In this document: piece by piece, positions 22,401 through 33,834 of the stretch | How positions within the stretch are numbered: the first letter of the stretch is position 1 | How the letters are laid out: each line of letters starts with the position of its first letter | NCBI RefSeq assembly: GCF_000224145.3 | Contig: NC_020172.2 | Coordinates: 3,579,557-3,643,556 of the forward strand | Origin: Ciona intestinalis | Taxonomy: Eukaryota > Chordata > Ascidiacea > Phlebobranchia > Cionidae | Direction of reading: 5' to 3' | DNA: 64,000 nt | Notes under the pieces: model-generated | The model's input: the letters and a program-made list of their open reading frames with translations, nothing else | Database searches by the model: none | What the model was told of the DNA's origin: nothing | Program-made: the position numbers and the translations under genes

Positions 22401-25400
22401 TTTCTCGTCTGGACCACCTCGCGACTTGGTCCGAATTTGCCGTCTTTTTTAAAAGTGACTCAGCAAATATTTGCCGCTTTTTCCGAAAAAAAAGCGGTAT
22501 GCCTTCTTTTTTTTGGCCATGTGAACGGGCTATATGAGGTGTAATACATTTATGAAAAATGTTTATCAAAAAATGGGACTAGTGAAGAACCCGCAGTACG
22601 TTACACATCAGGCTGGTAAAAAGTATTTTAGGGGCTGTTAGTTAGGGGTCACAGAGGGTTCTTAGTTAGGGGTTAAGGGTTAAATCGGTTAGTAGTTAGT
22701 GGTTAGCAAATAACGTAGGGAGACGATTCTTTACTAGCACCGAGCCACGAAAAATGATAGCCAACTTTTTGCCAAGTGTTATATTTCTTGTGCAATTGCT
22801 GCAAATATGTCAATAATTAACAGTATCAAGCTCAAAGGTTACTCAATAAATCATTGCACTTGTAAACAAGTTGAACTTGCTGTAAAATATTACCGAACAC
22901 TATGGCAGCTGATGCAAGCATACTTCTTCGAAGGAGAGGAAGCGATAATGGACACCAGCAGCAATATTTCTGCAACCCGCGTGCCATCATACACCTCCTA
23001 TGTAACTCAACAACTTATTGCTGAAAATGAAACAAATATTCAAAATGTAACAAATTTGGTTGTAAGTTTAAATTTAATAATTTTAGTTTAAAACAAATTT
23101 TAATGTGTTTAATTATCTATAATTTTGTTTCTGAGGTGTTTTGGGACCCGTTTTGCTAAAATAATTTTAATACTTGTTTAAAACCGTGTTTCCCATAAAT
23201 TATTTACAGAAAAAAAATACAAAACTTGAACATTGGTCATTTTTTTTAAATGAAATGTATTAATCATGCATAAGTTCTAACATGATCCATTTTTCAAATA
23301 TAGTCTGATGGAAAAAGATGATACACTTTTTTTTCCATTTGGTAGGTAAACAAAAAACATTCAAATAGAACTGTGTCCTCACAACTCCCATAGACCGTTG
23401 TTAAATGTTTAAAAAATAATCTGGATATTTGGATATTATGTGCTAAAGGTGTCCTGTCTTCCCCCACCCTAATATATCATAATATTATCTAACATTTTTT
23501 TAGGTTTTTACAAACTCTTACACTGAGGCTGGGCCACAAGAGAACAATCTGCAAGAAACTGAAACAATTGTATTAACAAGTAGTGAAAAGTTCTTGTGGG
23601 CGTTCACGGTTTCTATTTACACAGTGGGTGGAATGATAGGATCATTTTCAACTGGAATTTGTGTGAAAAAATTCGGCAGGTATTGATAGGGATGCTTGCT
23701 GCATGTAAATGTAGTTTGTAACATTTTGCATGGAATACAATAATGGTTATAAAATTTTAAATATATATAAATATATATATATATATAACTCGAAAAATTT
23801 GCAGACAGGTAAAAAAATCTACTATTTAAGAAAAGAGGCACAGAGTGTGAAAAATAAACCCTGTGTTATATTGACTGCTGGTGCTCTGCCATGTAGGGAT
23901 AAACAAGTTACATTCATTTATTCTTTCAATATCTGTGGCCTGTGGGGGTATGTGACCTTGAACAAGACAGAAGGCACATAATGGCAATTGCTTCCCATAA
24001 GCTGACACGAGGTGTATAAAACAGAACACTCGTGCTGTAATGACTGTTGTTTTTCCTCCACGCGAGAATATACAAGTTACATTCATTTGTTATTTTTATA
24101 TAAACAATGACAGAAAAGGAGCATTGCTCGCTTCTAACTCACTTTCAATTGTTGGTGCAATCCTCATGGGAACAAGTAAAGCAGCAAACTCACTTGAAAT
24201 GATAATCATCGCTCGATTTTTACTTGGAATTTTTGCCGGTATGTGCTATTCTATGCTCTTCCTTTTATTACACATTACTTAAGTGTTTGAATCCTGATAT
24301 ATATATATATGGACACTACACACGTGGTAACTGGCATGAAGTGCATGAAACAGAACACCTATGTTATAACAAATGAACCCAAGGTTTATGGAACATAGCA
24401 CTCACATTATAACACTGATTTTTTGCCATGCTCAGATAAATAAGTGATGCTATGGTATAACTTTTATTAATAATGATACTTTAAATTTAGCATTTTTTTT
24501 ATTTTTTTAAGCAAATTTTAGCCTCGCAGGTTTTTTTTGCCACACAAAGATAATTAAATGATGTTATAGTATATATAACTCTAATTAATGACAACACTTC
24601 GAATTTACTATTTTTTAATAATATTTATTTAAATACTACTATCTAACACATGTTCATTTTACATTCAGGTTTAGCTACTGGTATTGTGCCTTTATATTTG
24701 GGTGAAATCTCTCCCAAGCGTATAAGAGGAGGCTTGGGTGTGGTTAACCAATTATCTATAACAATAGGTATGTTTTCAATGCAATGCATTTAAATTGAAA
24801 TAGCTATATATATATTTTTACTGTGTATAAGATTACGTTTTAAAATAACTGTACATTAGACCATATTTTAAAACGTTAACTGTAAATTTGATCTTGTTTT
24901 AAAATGACATCTCTAAATTGAGCCATGTTTTTTAATTTTAACTTTGTTTTTGATCATTTTCTAAAAATTCCAAAATGTTTATTTTTAAACAGGAATTCTG
25001 TGCGCTCAGCTTCTAAGTTTAAAAGAAGCTTTGGGCACTGCTGAGTTATGGCCTGTACTGCTTGCTTTCACTGGTGTCCCATCAGTCATTCAGTTGTGTG
25101 TATTACCATTCTTACCAGAAAGCCCAAGGTGTTTGCTGATTGATAAAGACAGAGAAGACTTGGCGAGAAAAGGTTAGAAATACATGGGGGTTATGGGTTC
25201 AAGGCTCGTTGCTGCTAGCATTGTTGGCATATGTGCCTTTTGGCGTATGTGTTTTTGAACAGGACACTTAACATCAACGCTCCTTACAAAAAAATAAAAA
25301 AGTGCAATAATCACCCACAAAGTTACATACTTGGTAACTTGAAAGTGGGCACAGGGTGTATAAAACAGAACCTCATGTTAAACAACTGTTCTTGCTCCAC

Positions 25401-27879
25401 AGTGCGAGAATAAATAACCTATATTCGTTTATTTACATATTGCATTACAGCTCTGATATTTTTCCGTCCCACCCCTGATGTTGGGGACGAAATTCGTGAA
25501 ATGCGTGAAGAAGCGCGCGCCGAATCAGCAACTGAACAACAAACCGTGATTATGGTGATTAAAGACAAAACTGTTCGATGGCAACTACTGTCGGTTGTTT
25601 TTATTCAATTTACTCAACAGCTGTGTGGAATAAATGCTGTAAGTTTTGGGTTTTTTAAGATCTGTAGGTTATTTGAAATGAGATGTATGGAACAGAACAC
25701 TCATGTTATAACGACTGTATTTTTCGTCCACACCAGGGTAAAGCAAAGTAACATTCATTTATGTTTACATAAACATAAACTCTTCCTTAAACTATATCTG
25801 AATTTAATTCACCTACAGCTTGTGTATAATGACTATCATTTTGTTGCTCATTCCCATCTCTTTCTTTTATAAATTAACCTAATCGTTCGTTACTGTAATA
25901 AAAATGTTTATCTCTTATGTTATTTAATATTTTTACACTATTCTGATATGATGTAATTTTATAACAGATATTTTTTTTAAATTTATATAATATGTTATTG
26001 ACACTCTTCAGATTCACTTTTTTTGTAACAGATATTTTTCTATCTCAACACCATCTTTGAAGCTGCTGGTGTAGCAGGGGATGCTCAAAACTATGCTTCT
26101 GTTGGAGTTGGTACAGTCAATGTTTTCATGACCGTTATATCGGTACGTCAGTTATAACTTTTTATTCTAATACTGTAGAGTAAGATGGGAATCCGTTCAC
26201 TCCTAAATCCAATATTCCCTGATCGTGTTATGAACTATTTTAATGTGTGTTTAACAATTTTAACAACACTCTTTTTAACTACAGTTATATATTTCTGTAA
26301 ATATTCTTTGTTTACTACAAAATGGGACAAGAAAAGAGAATTAAAACCTATTCCAACTTATGGGAACTACAGCTTTATTATATCTACAAGGTTTTTTTTA
26401 TATACATAAAACAATTTAGGTGTTTAAAAAAAAATATTTATAAATACAAGTTTAAAAAAACATTTATGAATAATAGTCTTGTTATTTTGGTTAACCATTT
26501 CCAATACACCATATACGCATATAGGTGTTACTAATGGATCGACTCGGACGGAAATTGTTACTTGCGGGTGGCTACGCGGTTGCTGGGTTATTCTGCATCA
26601 TTATGACAATAGCATTAAATTTACAAGATCAAATTAGTTGGATATCAAATCTAAGCATTGCGTGCGTGATTGGGTTTATTATTGGGTTCGCAGTTGGCCC
26701 AGGTTTGCATATGTGTTCTAAACTTTGTTTTAAATATAACTTGTTTAAACAAAAGTCGCTATAACACGGGTGTTCTGTTTCATACACCTCGTGAGTTACC
26801 ATGTATGTAACTTTGTGGATAGTATGAGTTTTTTTTTAGTTGTTTAAATTGTAAGTTATTCAAAATGAATGAATTAATGTAACTTTCCTTATCCTCTCGT
26901 AACTTGTTTTAATGACAGTTGCTATAACACGGGTGTTCTGTTTCATACACCTCGTGCGCGCTTACGAAACCACATGTGTAGCTTTGTGGATATATATTTT
27001 TTAAGATTTTTGATTTGTCTAAATTGTCAGTCATTCAGAAATAAACAACAAACTTTATATATAGAAAATGTTTATGTGTATAGGTATAGATTGTAATGTG
27101 TGCCGTACCTTTGCTTTACAGGACCTGTACCTTGGATACTCACTGCAGAGTTGTTTAGGCAATCAAGTAGACCCGCTGCATCGGCAATTGGATGTGGTGT
27201 GAATTGGACATTCAATTTTGCGCTTGCTCTCGTTTTCCCCTTCATGCAGGTAAACTTAGTACTTGAATAAATGAATGTAACTTATTTATTCTCGCGTGGT
27301 CGGAAAACGACAGTTGTTATAACATGGGTGTTCTGTTTCTACTGATTGTTAAGGTTTAAGGCTTGCTGCTGCTACCATTGTTGGGAATGACACTTATTGA
27401 CAGAGTTATCAGCCATATTTTTAAAAAAAACACAAAACCAATCACCCACAAAGTTACATAGATAGTAACTCATAAGCGAGCACAAGGTGTACGAAACAGA
27501 ACACCTGAATTATAACGGCTATCGTTTTCCGACCTTGCGAGGATAAATAAGTTAGAGTAAAAAAATTACATTTGATACAATTTTTAAAAAAAATGTTTTA
27601 ATATTATGTTTACGTATAAGACAATAATACTGTATTAGCATTCAATATTTAACATATATTTTTCAATACGTTTGCTCTTAGGACGGCATGGGGCCTTATG
27701 TGTTCATATTCTTCTTATTCATTTGCGTAATTGCAACTGCGTATGTAATAATCATCATACCTGAAACGAAAGGGAAAACATTCCAAGAAATTAATGGGTT
27801 GTTCGCGAAAAGAAATAATGTGAAATTATCAGACGTTGAGATGGAAGAATCAACCAGGCATATCGTTCGAGAACAGTAA
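19403..27879 (+). CDS. Facilitative sugar transporter, GLUT5-like (SLC2A family)
   Basis: Exons: 19403-19417, 20096-20200, 21739-21891 (second copy 22909-23061), 23504-23679, 24114-24238, 24669-24767, 24993-25172, 25451-25638, 26032-26142, 26525-26702, 27122-27249, 27682-27879; 551 aa with one copy of the repeated exon, 602 aa with both. Family signatures in order: [17 protein letters not shown] (TM1), GGMIGS and KKFGRK (loop 2-3), [32 protein letters not shown] (TM7), [16 protein letters not shown] (TM10) and [11 protein letters not shown] at the C-terminus. LMQ after TM1 is typical of class II GLUTs such as GLUT5, which carry fructose and/or glucose; substrate is inferred only. Extracellular loop 1 is longer than usual (about 80 residues against about 33) and has three NxS/T sequons in the duplicated exon (NIS, NET, NVT). 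AATAAA at 28218. Confidence 0.9.
19443..19638. mobile_element. MITE copy, complete
   Basis: TATAGTAGGGTGGGGGAAAC left, CCCATCTCCCCCACCCCATT right, 26 nt after the first GLUT exon. Confidence 0.8.
20255..20445 (+). mobile_element. SINE head and middle
   Basis: CGGCGCCGTGGCAAAGTTAT, a B-box-like GGGTTTAAGCC, then ACACTTAACCGCAATTGCTC. Tail absent. Confidence 0.7.
20487..20935. repeat. Degenerate minisatellite, TTACGGGAATRYG-type units
   Basis: Two unit types: ACGGGAATACGGAAATACGG near the left, then a longer unit pairing ACGGGAATGTGTTTTAGGC with CACATTACAGTTACGGGAA. Lies in GLUT intron 2. Confidence 0.8.
21361..22127 (+). repeat. Tandem segmental duplication, copy 1 (with GLUT exon 3)
   Basis: Matches 22535-23297 base for base apart from scattered single changes and short indels; the 153-bp exon at 21739-21891 shows no difference. 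Ends at the 50-N gap. Confidence 0.95.
22128..22177. other. Assembly gap, 50 N
   Basis: Exactly 50 N, abutting the right edge of the first duplicate. Confidence 0.99.
22178..22534. other. Unique spacer between the duplicates
   Basis: Contains a GC-richer patch (GACGCGCGCGCCGTG) and a perfect hairpin CCGCTTTTT...AAAAAGCGG at 22471-22497. No homology to other parts of the window. Confidence 0.6.
22535..23297 (+). repeat. Tandem segmental duplication, copy 2 (with GLUT exon 3)
   Basis: Second exon copy at 22909-23061 has intact phase-0 splice sites on both sides and could be used instead of, or together with, the first. Confidence 0.95.
23298..23474. mobile_element. MITE copy at the right edge of the duplication
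   Basis: Begins TATAGTCTGATGGAAAAAGA and ends CTTCCCCCACCCTAATATAT. It starts where the duplication similarity to copy 1 stops because of the gap. Confidence 0.75.
23930..24450 (+). mobile_element. Two SINE tails
   Basis: 23930-24085 (AGCTGACACGAGGTGTATAA) and the diverged 24330-24450, either side of GLUT exon 5 (24114-24238), which lies inside these bounds. Confidence 0.65.
25175..25440 (+). mobile_element. SINE, first head bases missing
   Basis: GGGTTATGGGTTCAAGGCTCG B-box region through tail; starts right after the GLUT exon 7 donor. Confidence 0.75.
25675..25760 (+). mobile_element. SINE tail
   Basis: ATGAGATGTATGGAACAGAA to the GAGGATAAA-like end. GLUT intron 8. Confidence 0.6.
26172..26362. 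mobile_element. MITE copy, right end lost
   Basis: TACTGTAGAGTAAGATGGGA left and TTCTTTGTTTACTACAAAAT core. GLUT intron 9. Confidence 0.7.
26740..27050 (-). mobile_element. Two SINE tails in direct order
   Basis: 26740-26840 and 26870-27050, both reversed, each with ACACGGGTGTTCTGTTTCAT. Possibly one insertion into another. Confidence 0.7.
27255..27560. mobile_element. SINE pair in inverted orientation
   Basis: 27255-27345 is a reversed tail (CGTGGTCGGAAAACGACAGT); 27345-27560 is a forward copy ending CGTTTTCCGACC-type tail. GLUT intron 11. Confidence 0.75.
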
Positions 27880-28047
27880 GGGGTAAGATGGTCCTTAACA
27901 GTTGGCACGTAATATCCCATATTTCCTGGTGCTGTTTTTAACAAATGACAGCTTTCTTTTAGGGCTGTGAGGTTATGGTTGTATAATTCTTAGAATCAAA
28001 TAGGAAGAGAACATTCAATGAAGGTGTACCATCTTACCCCTTATAAC
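27876..28047. mobile_element. MITE copy overlapping the GLUT stop codon
   Basis: AGTAAGGGGTAAGATGG begins at the TAA of the GLUT gene; right end CCATCTTACCCCTTATAACT. Forms the start of the 3' UTR. Confidence 0.75.
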
Positions 28048-29065
28048 TGTGTAGTAAAAATAACACTGCTAACTGTTTGGTAATTCCCAAACTGCAACAT
28101 GCTAAATAATAACAATACGTCATTTTTTTAAAAGCATTTAGACATTGTCGAGTGAAAATCGATTTTTTAGCTTTCTATTTTTAATTGTAAGCAGTTTCGG
28201 TGATATAAAATATTTGAAATAAAAATAATCAAAAACAGAAATTTCATTTTCTCAACACATTTCGCCCTAGTTAGTTTTATGTAGGAATTTCGACTTTCTA
28301 AAAATTACCAGTTAGTATAAACCAGGTTTATTTTTAATAAACTGTTATAACCTGCTGTTTAATTCAAGATTCAAACATCTTTAAGCTATATTGTACTGTT
28401 GGGTAAGGTGGTAACCGTTGGCACACAATATCCCATATTTCCTGATTATGTTTTCAGCAATTAACAGCTTCTTTTGGGGTTTTAAGGGCACGGTTTTATT
28501 ATTCTTTGAATAATATGTGTTTACTACCAGCAAATGGGTGGGGGGTTGAATAAATGAACGTGTACCATCTTACCCCACCCTGCATTGCTAAAAATACAAC
28601 GCATAAGCGTTTGTTCATTTCAAACCTGCACTTTAAAACCCTGTAAATAAAAACCAAACAGTAAAAAGGTTTAATTAATGAAGAAAACTTGTTTTTAATT
28701 GCGTGACTTGTACAACGACTTTAACACCCATCCCCGCTTTTTTTGGAAAAAAATGTTTTATTTTTTAGGTTTTACGTAGCGCTGCTCAGTTTCCTAAATA
28801 CCGATACAGCGAAAAGCAGCGGCAGGTTTCGAACCTAAACCATCTTTTTTTAGAGTTTAATAATTTGCTGTTTAATTCGAAATATCACGAAATTCAAGCG
28901 TTTTCAATGTACATACAAGCATACGTGTAGCAAAGCTTTGTGAAAATCAGCAGCGTGTGTATACAAACGGACAAAACAGCAAATAATTTTTGTTTGAAAG
29001 GCAATTTGTTCAAGAGTTTTTTCATGTATTAACATGGCAGCATAATTTATAATTGTATATATGAA
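27880..29065. other. Convergent intergenic region, GLUT and HSDL1 3' ends
   Basis: Two MITEs (27876-28047 and 28392-28586), AATAAA at 28218 for the plus-strand gene. The rest is AT-rich and shows nothing I can name. Confidence 0.7.
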
Positions 29066-32000
29066 CTAGTTGTTTTTTCGTGCATCCTCTTCAACACTAT
29101 CTGTTCCATTTTTTTTATTTTCTGAGTTTCCTGAATTTTTCATTTGCCGTGGGAGAACTTTTGTCCAAAATCCAAGTTTCAGTTCTTCGGGGAAAATGGA
29201 ATATACCCACGATTGTACCATGTGGATCCAGTGTCCGCTGGTACAACGCTCATGGCCAAGCTGTTTTAAACTTGCACGAGCAAACCGTTCAGAGTCAATC
29301 ACCTGAAAAATTTGAACTCTCAATCAAACAAACCTGGTAACTCGTAAGCCCGCATAAGGTGTATGAAACAGAACAACCGTGTTATATGACTGGTTTTCCG
29401 GCTACGCGAGGATAAAGTAAAAACGAGGCGAAAGATGGGACAAAAACGAGGAAGATAAGACACCTTTTCATTCTTTTTTTCTCGTCACACTTGGTAGTAA
29501 ACAAAGAACATTCAAAGAGTTATAACCGTATCCTCACGACTCGTTTAGATTAGAACAAATTCGCAGAAATTTGGTAACTCTTAGTCTAAATTCTTATGTA
29601 CAAGACCACCGTGATGGGACGAGTAAAGATAATAAAAATATGCACCATCCCCCCCAGTACCCAACTATATATATATATGTAAAATACATGGTGTTTTTCC
29701 GCAATACAAATATAAAAGAAAATGTTGAGTGCAAAGCGAACGTGAGCAATTGAAGCAACGTTTCACTTTTCGTCGTAAATCTTTCACCATTTTTTAATAA
29801 TAAAATAAAATTTGCAGACCAGTTAATTTATGGGGAGATCGCTAACCAAGTACAGAATGATATCCATGGTCAACTCCTATAGTCATTTCAACACGTTCAA
29901 ATTTAAGACTTGCATATAAAAGACTTTAAATGGTGGGTTATTTAATTATTATTTCATTACACTTTTCAGAGCTGTATTACAATCGCCGCTTATACTATAA
30001 TGAGGAAAGTACTGTGGAGTAAGATGAAAAACCAATACTTTTTGACAATAAACAACGCTCCCAGTCGCAGGGCAGCGGTTTTATAATTCTTTGAACATTT
30101 TTCTTTTACTATGAAACGAGACGATAAAATAGAATGAAAAACTGTACTATTTGAACCCAAACTACTACAACAGCTCTGTCAGTTTGAATTTTAAATTAAA
30201 ACTTTTGTGCTAGGAAATCTTGATAATAAATATTACAATCATCGATAGTTGAATGAATGTATAACTTATGCAATCTTGCAGCGCGGGGCAACGACAGTCG
30301 TTATAATGCATGTGTTCTGTTTCATACACCTCGTGCCCTCCTATTAATTACAACGTCCATACAATACATAATGGACAACTATAAAATAGTGGATACTTAC
30401 AAACACGCTTTCCGATTGATCTTTGGTTTTATTGGAAGAACCAAGCACTTTCTTCACAGCTAACGGTTGAACTGTCATTATGTCTATTTTGTCCTCATAC
30501 TCGCAAGACGCAGCAACTAAAATATAAAGTTGGGGTAACATGGGACATGTTTCATTTTAAGATTGCGGTAATGTGGGACAAATTTTGTTCGTATAACATA
30601 ATTCTTTTTGAAAACGGCAATGAAGATCCGATTAATAAAGTCACCGAAGAGAAGGGAAATAGCAGCATAACATGTTGGGTGCAACAGCCACACTTTTTAA
30701 CTGACACTCTTTCTACACTTTTTATCCACATAGCGTGTTTTAACCACTGTCCTTTTTGGTGTTAATTCCCTTTTCTTCGTTCTTTAATTAACATGATCTT
30801 CGCTATCGTTTTCGAAGAGATAAATTACAATTACGTTATGTCTACACGACAGTTAAAAACTTTTATTATGTCTTTACACTATAAGGATATTGCAGATTCG
30901 TTCTATGTAACAAACGTAAAAAGAAAATAGTTTATAAGAAAATATTTCATAACACGAAATACATTATATTTTATAATTACCGGAGAATTGTCTCAAAAAG
31001 GCTTTAGCTCCGGATGAGATAGCCATCCCGGGTATCGGTTGGTTCGCGTTTTCACCGCCGATAATTACAATTGCGCTTCGATGGTAACGGTGTTGAAGTC
31101 GTGGGATTAAATGTTGGCTTAGTAACACGGGTGAAAACATGTTTACTATCATGCACCTGTTTAAATTTAAGATTTATTTTTTACATCCAGTGCAGTGGAA
31201 AAGTGGTTGGTGCGCCTGCCTTTAGAGTTTATGGGTACCTCGTAAGCCGGCACGAAGTGTGTGAAACAGAATACTCGTGTTATTACAAACATTAATAATT
31301 GTGTAATGTAAAATAACAACACGGATGAATATACATAAAGTATTATTTTATTGAGAACAATATTGGGTTTGTAAACACGTGTCCTTTTTTAACTTGCGTG
31401 TCCATTTAAAAAAATAACTTGCGTGCTCATTTAAAAAAAGAACTACTTAACCTACTGCCTATTTCTTTCCGCTGTTTGTTGGTGAAATTTTCTGGACAAA
31501 GCGACCAATCCGACTGCATGGATGACAATAGAAATATCAAGGTCTTCGATTTGACGCAATAATTCCGTGTAAAAATCGATGTCCCCTGCATTACGAAAAT
31601 CGGCGATGACTGTTCGAACCTGTGTGAAAGTAAATGTTTGTCAATAAAGGGCCGTGGCAGTCAATTTTTTAAGTCTCAATTAAACCTACATTCAATTCTT
31701 GATTTATCAATGCCTTTTTTTATAACACCCGTCGCGTATTTTAAAAAATATTTAAACTTTAACGTTATTGGGTAACACTGACGTTAAAGGAGCGTGGCGT
31801 AAAAAAACGTTGGGAATTCGTAAGCGATTTTTGTCATAAGCTTTCAAATGTCGAATTTGTATTGAAGTATTACTTAACATTTACTAATCGCGGTTTATTA
31901 TTATTAACAAATCGAACTACTGCTACCAATATGACGCCAATAAAAATAATAATTCAAAGTTTTCTGCATAAATTAAGATACAAAACAATCCTTAAAGATA

Positions 32001-32601
32001 AAGTAGACTATTAGGCAAACTAAATTTAGAAAAAAAAAAAAAAATAAATTGGGCCTTAGGCAAACTAATATTGCCTCCAGAAAGATTTCGTTTTAATTCA
32101 AGCGTTGGAATGTTAGCGTCACAGTACACACACAAAAAAGGTTCACAGATGTAAATGTATATCGCCTGTAAAGTGTGAGTGTTCGTCACACGGCGCGTTA
32201 ATCAAATACAAGCCTGCAGCGCGAATCAGCTGCGAGAACTCTTGCCTTGCGGATAATAAACTGCTGGGACAAGATTAAAAGATTTAACGGTAAATATAAT
32301 CAACCTCGCACGTTACCTTGACGCCATAGCGAAGAATTAGTAAGTCTCTCAGCTTGTTTAACATTTCGATGTCTCTTCCAATTAGAATGATGTTAAATCC
32401 GCTCCTTGCCAGCTGTACCGCAAAACCATACCCTGTTGCAGATGTTGGGGCAGTGACAATAGCCCAAGTTCCGTTACCGTACCTTTTGGCTAAATCATAG
32501 CCTTCTCGTAGGAAAAATTTTCGCAAGGAAACAAGCATTTTTAGGAGATATACAGAAATGCATATACTACCAACAAACGCACTCACAGAATACACTATCA
32601 T
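29066..32601 (-). CDS. HSDL1: HSDL1-like catalytically degenerate short-chain dehydrogenase
   Basis: Exons in transcript order: 32317-32601, 31456-31619, 30981-31156, 30401-30516, 29066-29302; 325 aa (human HSDL1 has 330). The N-terminus has a hydrophobic segment (about residues 4-24), then a Rossmann half ending in FNIILIGRD, an IVNMF segment equivalent to the NVN motif, the active-site region, and the C-terminal block SGHWIHMVQSWVYSIFPEEL that matches the HSDL1-specific tail ([20 protein letters not shown]). The glycine motif TGxxxGIG is replaced by TAPTSATG, the catalytic Ser by Gly184 and the catalytic Tyr by Ser197; Lys201 and Asn155 remain. Human HSDL1 is itself called inactive because its Tyr is Phe. 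This copy has lost more, so a non-enzymatic role is likely. The C-terminus is Lys/Glu/Asn-rich. It is divergent from the makorin gene, with 1.2 kb between start codons. Confidence 0.85.
29335..30350. mobile_element. Repeats in HSDL1 last intron
   Basis: 29335-29415 forward SINE tail, 29420-29665 MITE with doubled left end, 30009-30172 degraded MITE, 30245-30350 reversed SINE tail (GTGTTCTGTTTCATACACCT). Confidence 0.7.
31175..31300 (+). mobile_element. SINE with internal deletion
   Basis: Head (GCAGTGGAAAAGTGGTTGGTG CGCC-type) joins directly to the tail (TCGTAAGCCGGCACGAAGTG); about 100 nt of the middle is missing. Confidence 0.65.
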
Positions 32602-33834
32602 TTTAAATCTCCTATAAACCTATGCAAATAATTTCTTTTGTTACAATAACAGTATTGAAGTATATGGCCCTTTATCTTATTTATTACACTAAAGACAAAC
32701 CTTCTCTCGTAGCGTCTGAAATGATAACTGATGTGTTAATTAAATGGAGCTATCATATCTAGCATTACAAATCTTCACTTATCTGTAGACTTACAAGTAA
32801 TCTCTACAGTCGAGTTTAATGATTGACAATCGTTTATTGTGTTTGTTCGTGACTGTGTCTCTACAATTTAATCTGTTGCGTCTCCTACATAAAAAAGCTA
32901 CAATTTATAACCAGCAAATATTCAGTCGCACTCTTACAATATTCCAAATAAAGTCCACAGTTTTCAGGCACCGAAATAAAGATTTAAAAGTTGAATAAAT
33001 ATTTACACTACATCGTTTGTTCGCATCAGTCACGCCATTCTGTCTGCTCTCGTTTTATGAAACTTTTTTCAGGCCAAACTGGGAAGGCATAAGAGAGTAT
33101 TTTGGGTTTATTGCGTGGCATTAATTTGACTCGTATTTTGAATAAATGTCTGGCTTTATCCTCGCGTGGCCGTAAAACGACTGTCGTTATAACACAGGCT
33201 CGTGCCAGCTTACGAGTTACCATGTATGTTACTTTGAAGATGATTATTTTTTCGGATTAATTATCGTTTTTATAAATGTCTGACAGAAATACATTTTTAA
33301 ATAGCATAATTGGTATTGTATGTTTTATTTTATATAAAAGCCCAACTTTAATTACTCCCCGTTTCTTGTTTATATAACTACTTTATGGCGTGACGTCATC
33401 ACCTTCAACTTTTTCTCTTATCAGCTGGTTAGGTTTGTGACGAAACAAAGCAAGAAGTTTGTTTTGTTCGAAGACGTCTAAGGGCACTGTCGAAATAAAT
33501 TCATTTTTCGACAACGTTCAAATTTTAAACAGCAATTTAACGCATTTGAAGGACTTACACTGTATATATACTGTAAGCCAATGCATATCTTTATTTTAGT
33601 TAGATACTAACTAACGTATTTATAGCAATTTAACGTATTAGGATTACTTATACTGTAATCTAAGTCAATGCATATCGTTGTTCTAGATATTAACGTATAT
33701 GTTAGAACGTCCAGTAGGCACTGTTGTGGTTGTTGGCTTGTTTTATGCTTCTGCTGTATATAGGTAGTTTGATAGTTTGCTCTGTCAAGTTTGGTTCAAA
33801 ACACCACAGAAGAAATCAAGATAATAAACCAAAG
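32602..33834. promoter_or_regulatory. Divergent promoter region, HSDL1 and makorin
   Basis: 1.2 kb between two start codons on opposite strands. It contains a palindromic CRE-like TGACGTCA at 33391-33398 and a reversed SINE tail at 33130-33250. Promoter role is inferred from position. Confidence 0.45.

Noticed and set aside
29070-29340. Plus-strand open frames over the HSDL1 last exon
   Set aside because: Shadows of the minus-strand exon, which has the matching splice site and family match.
33724-33834. Longer makorin start with a hydrophobic leader
   Set aside because: The frame opens upstream only through a TTG; an ATG at 33745 exists, but the hydrophobic stretch is foreign to makorins and the ATG at 33835 has better context.
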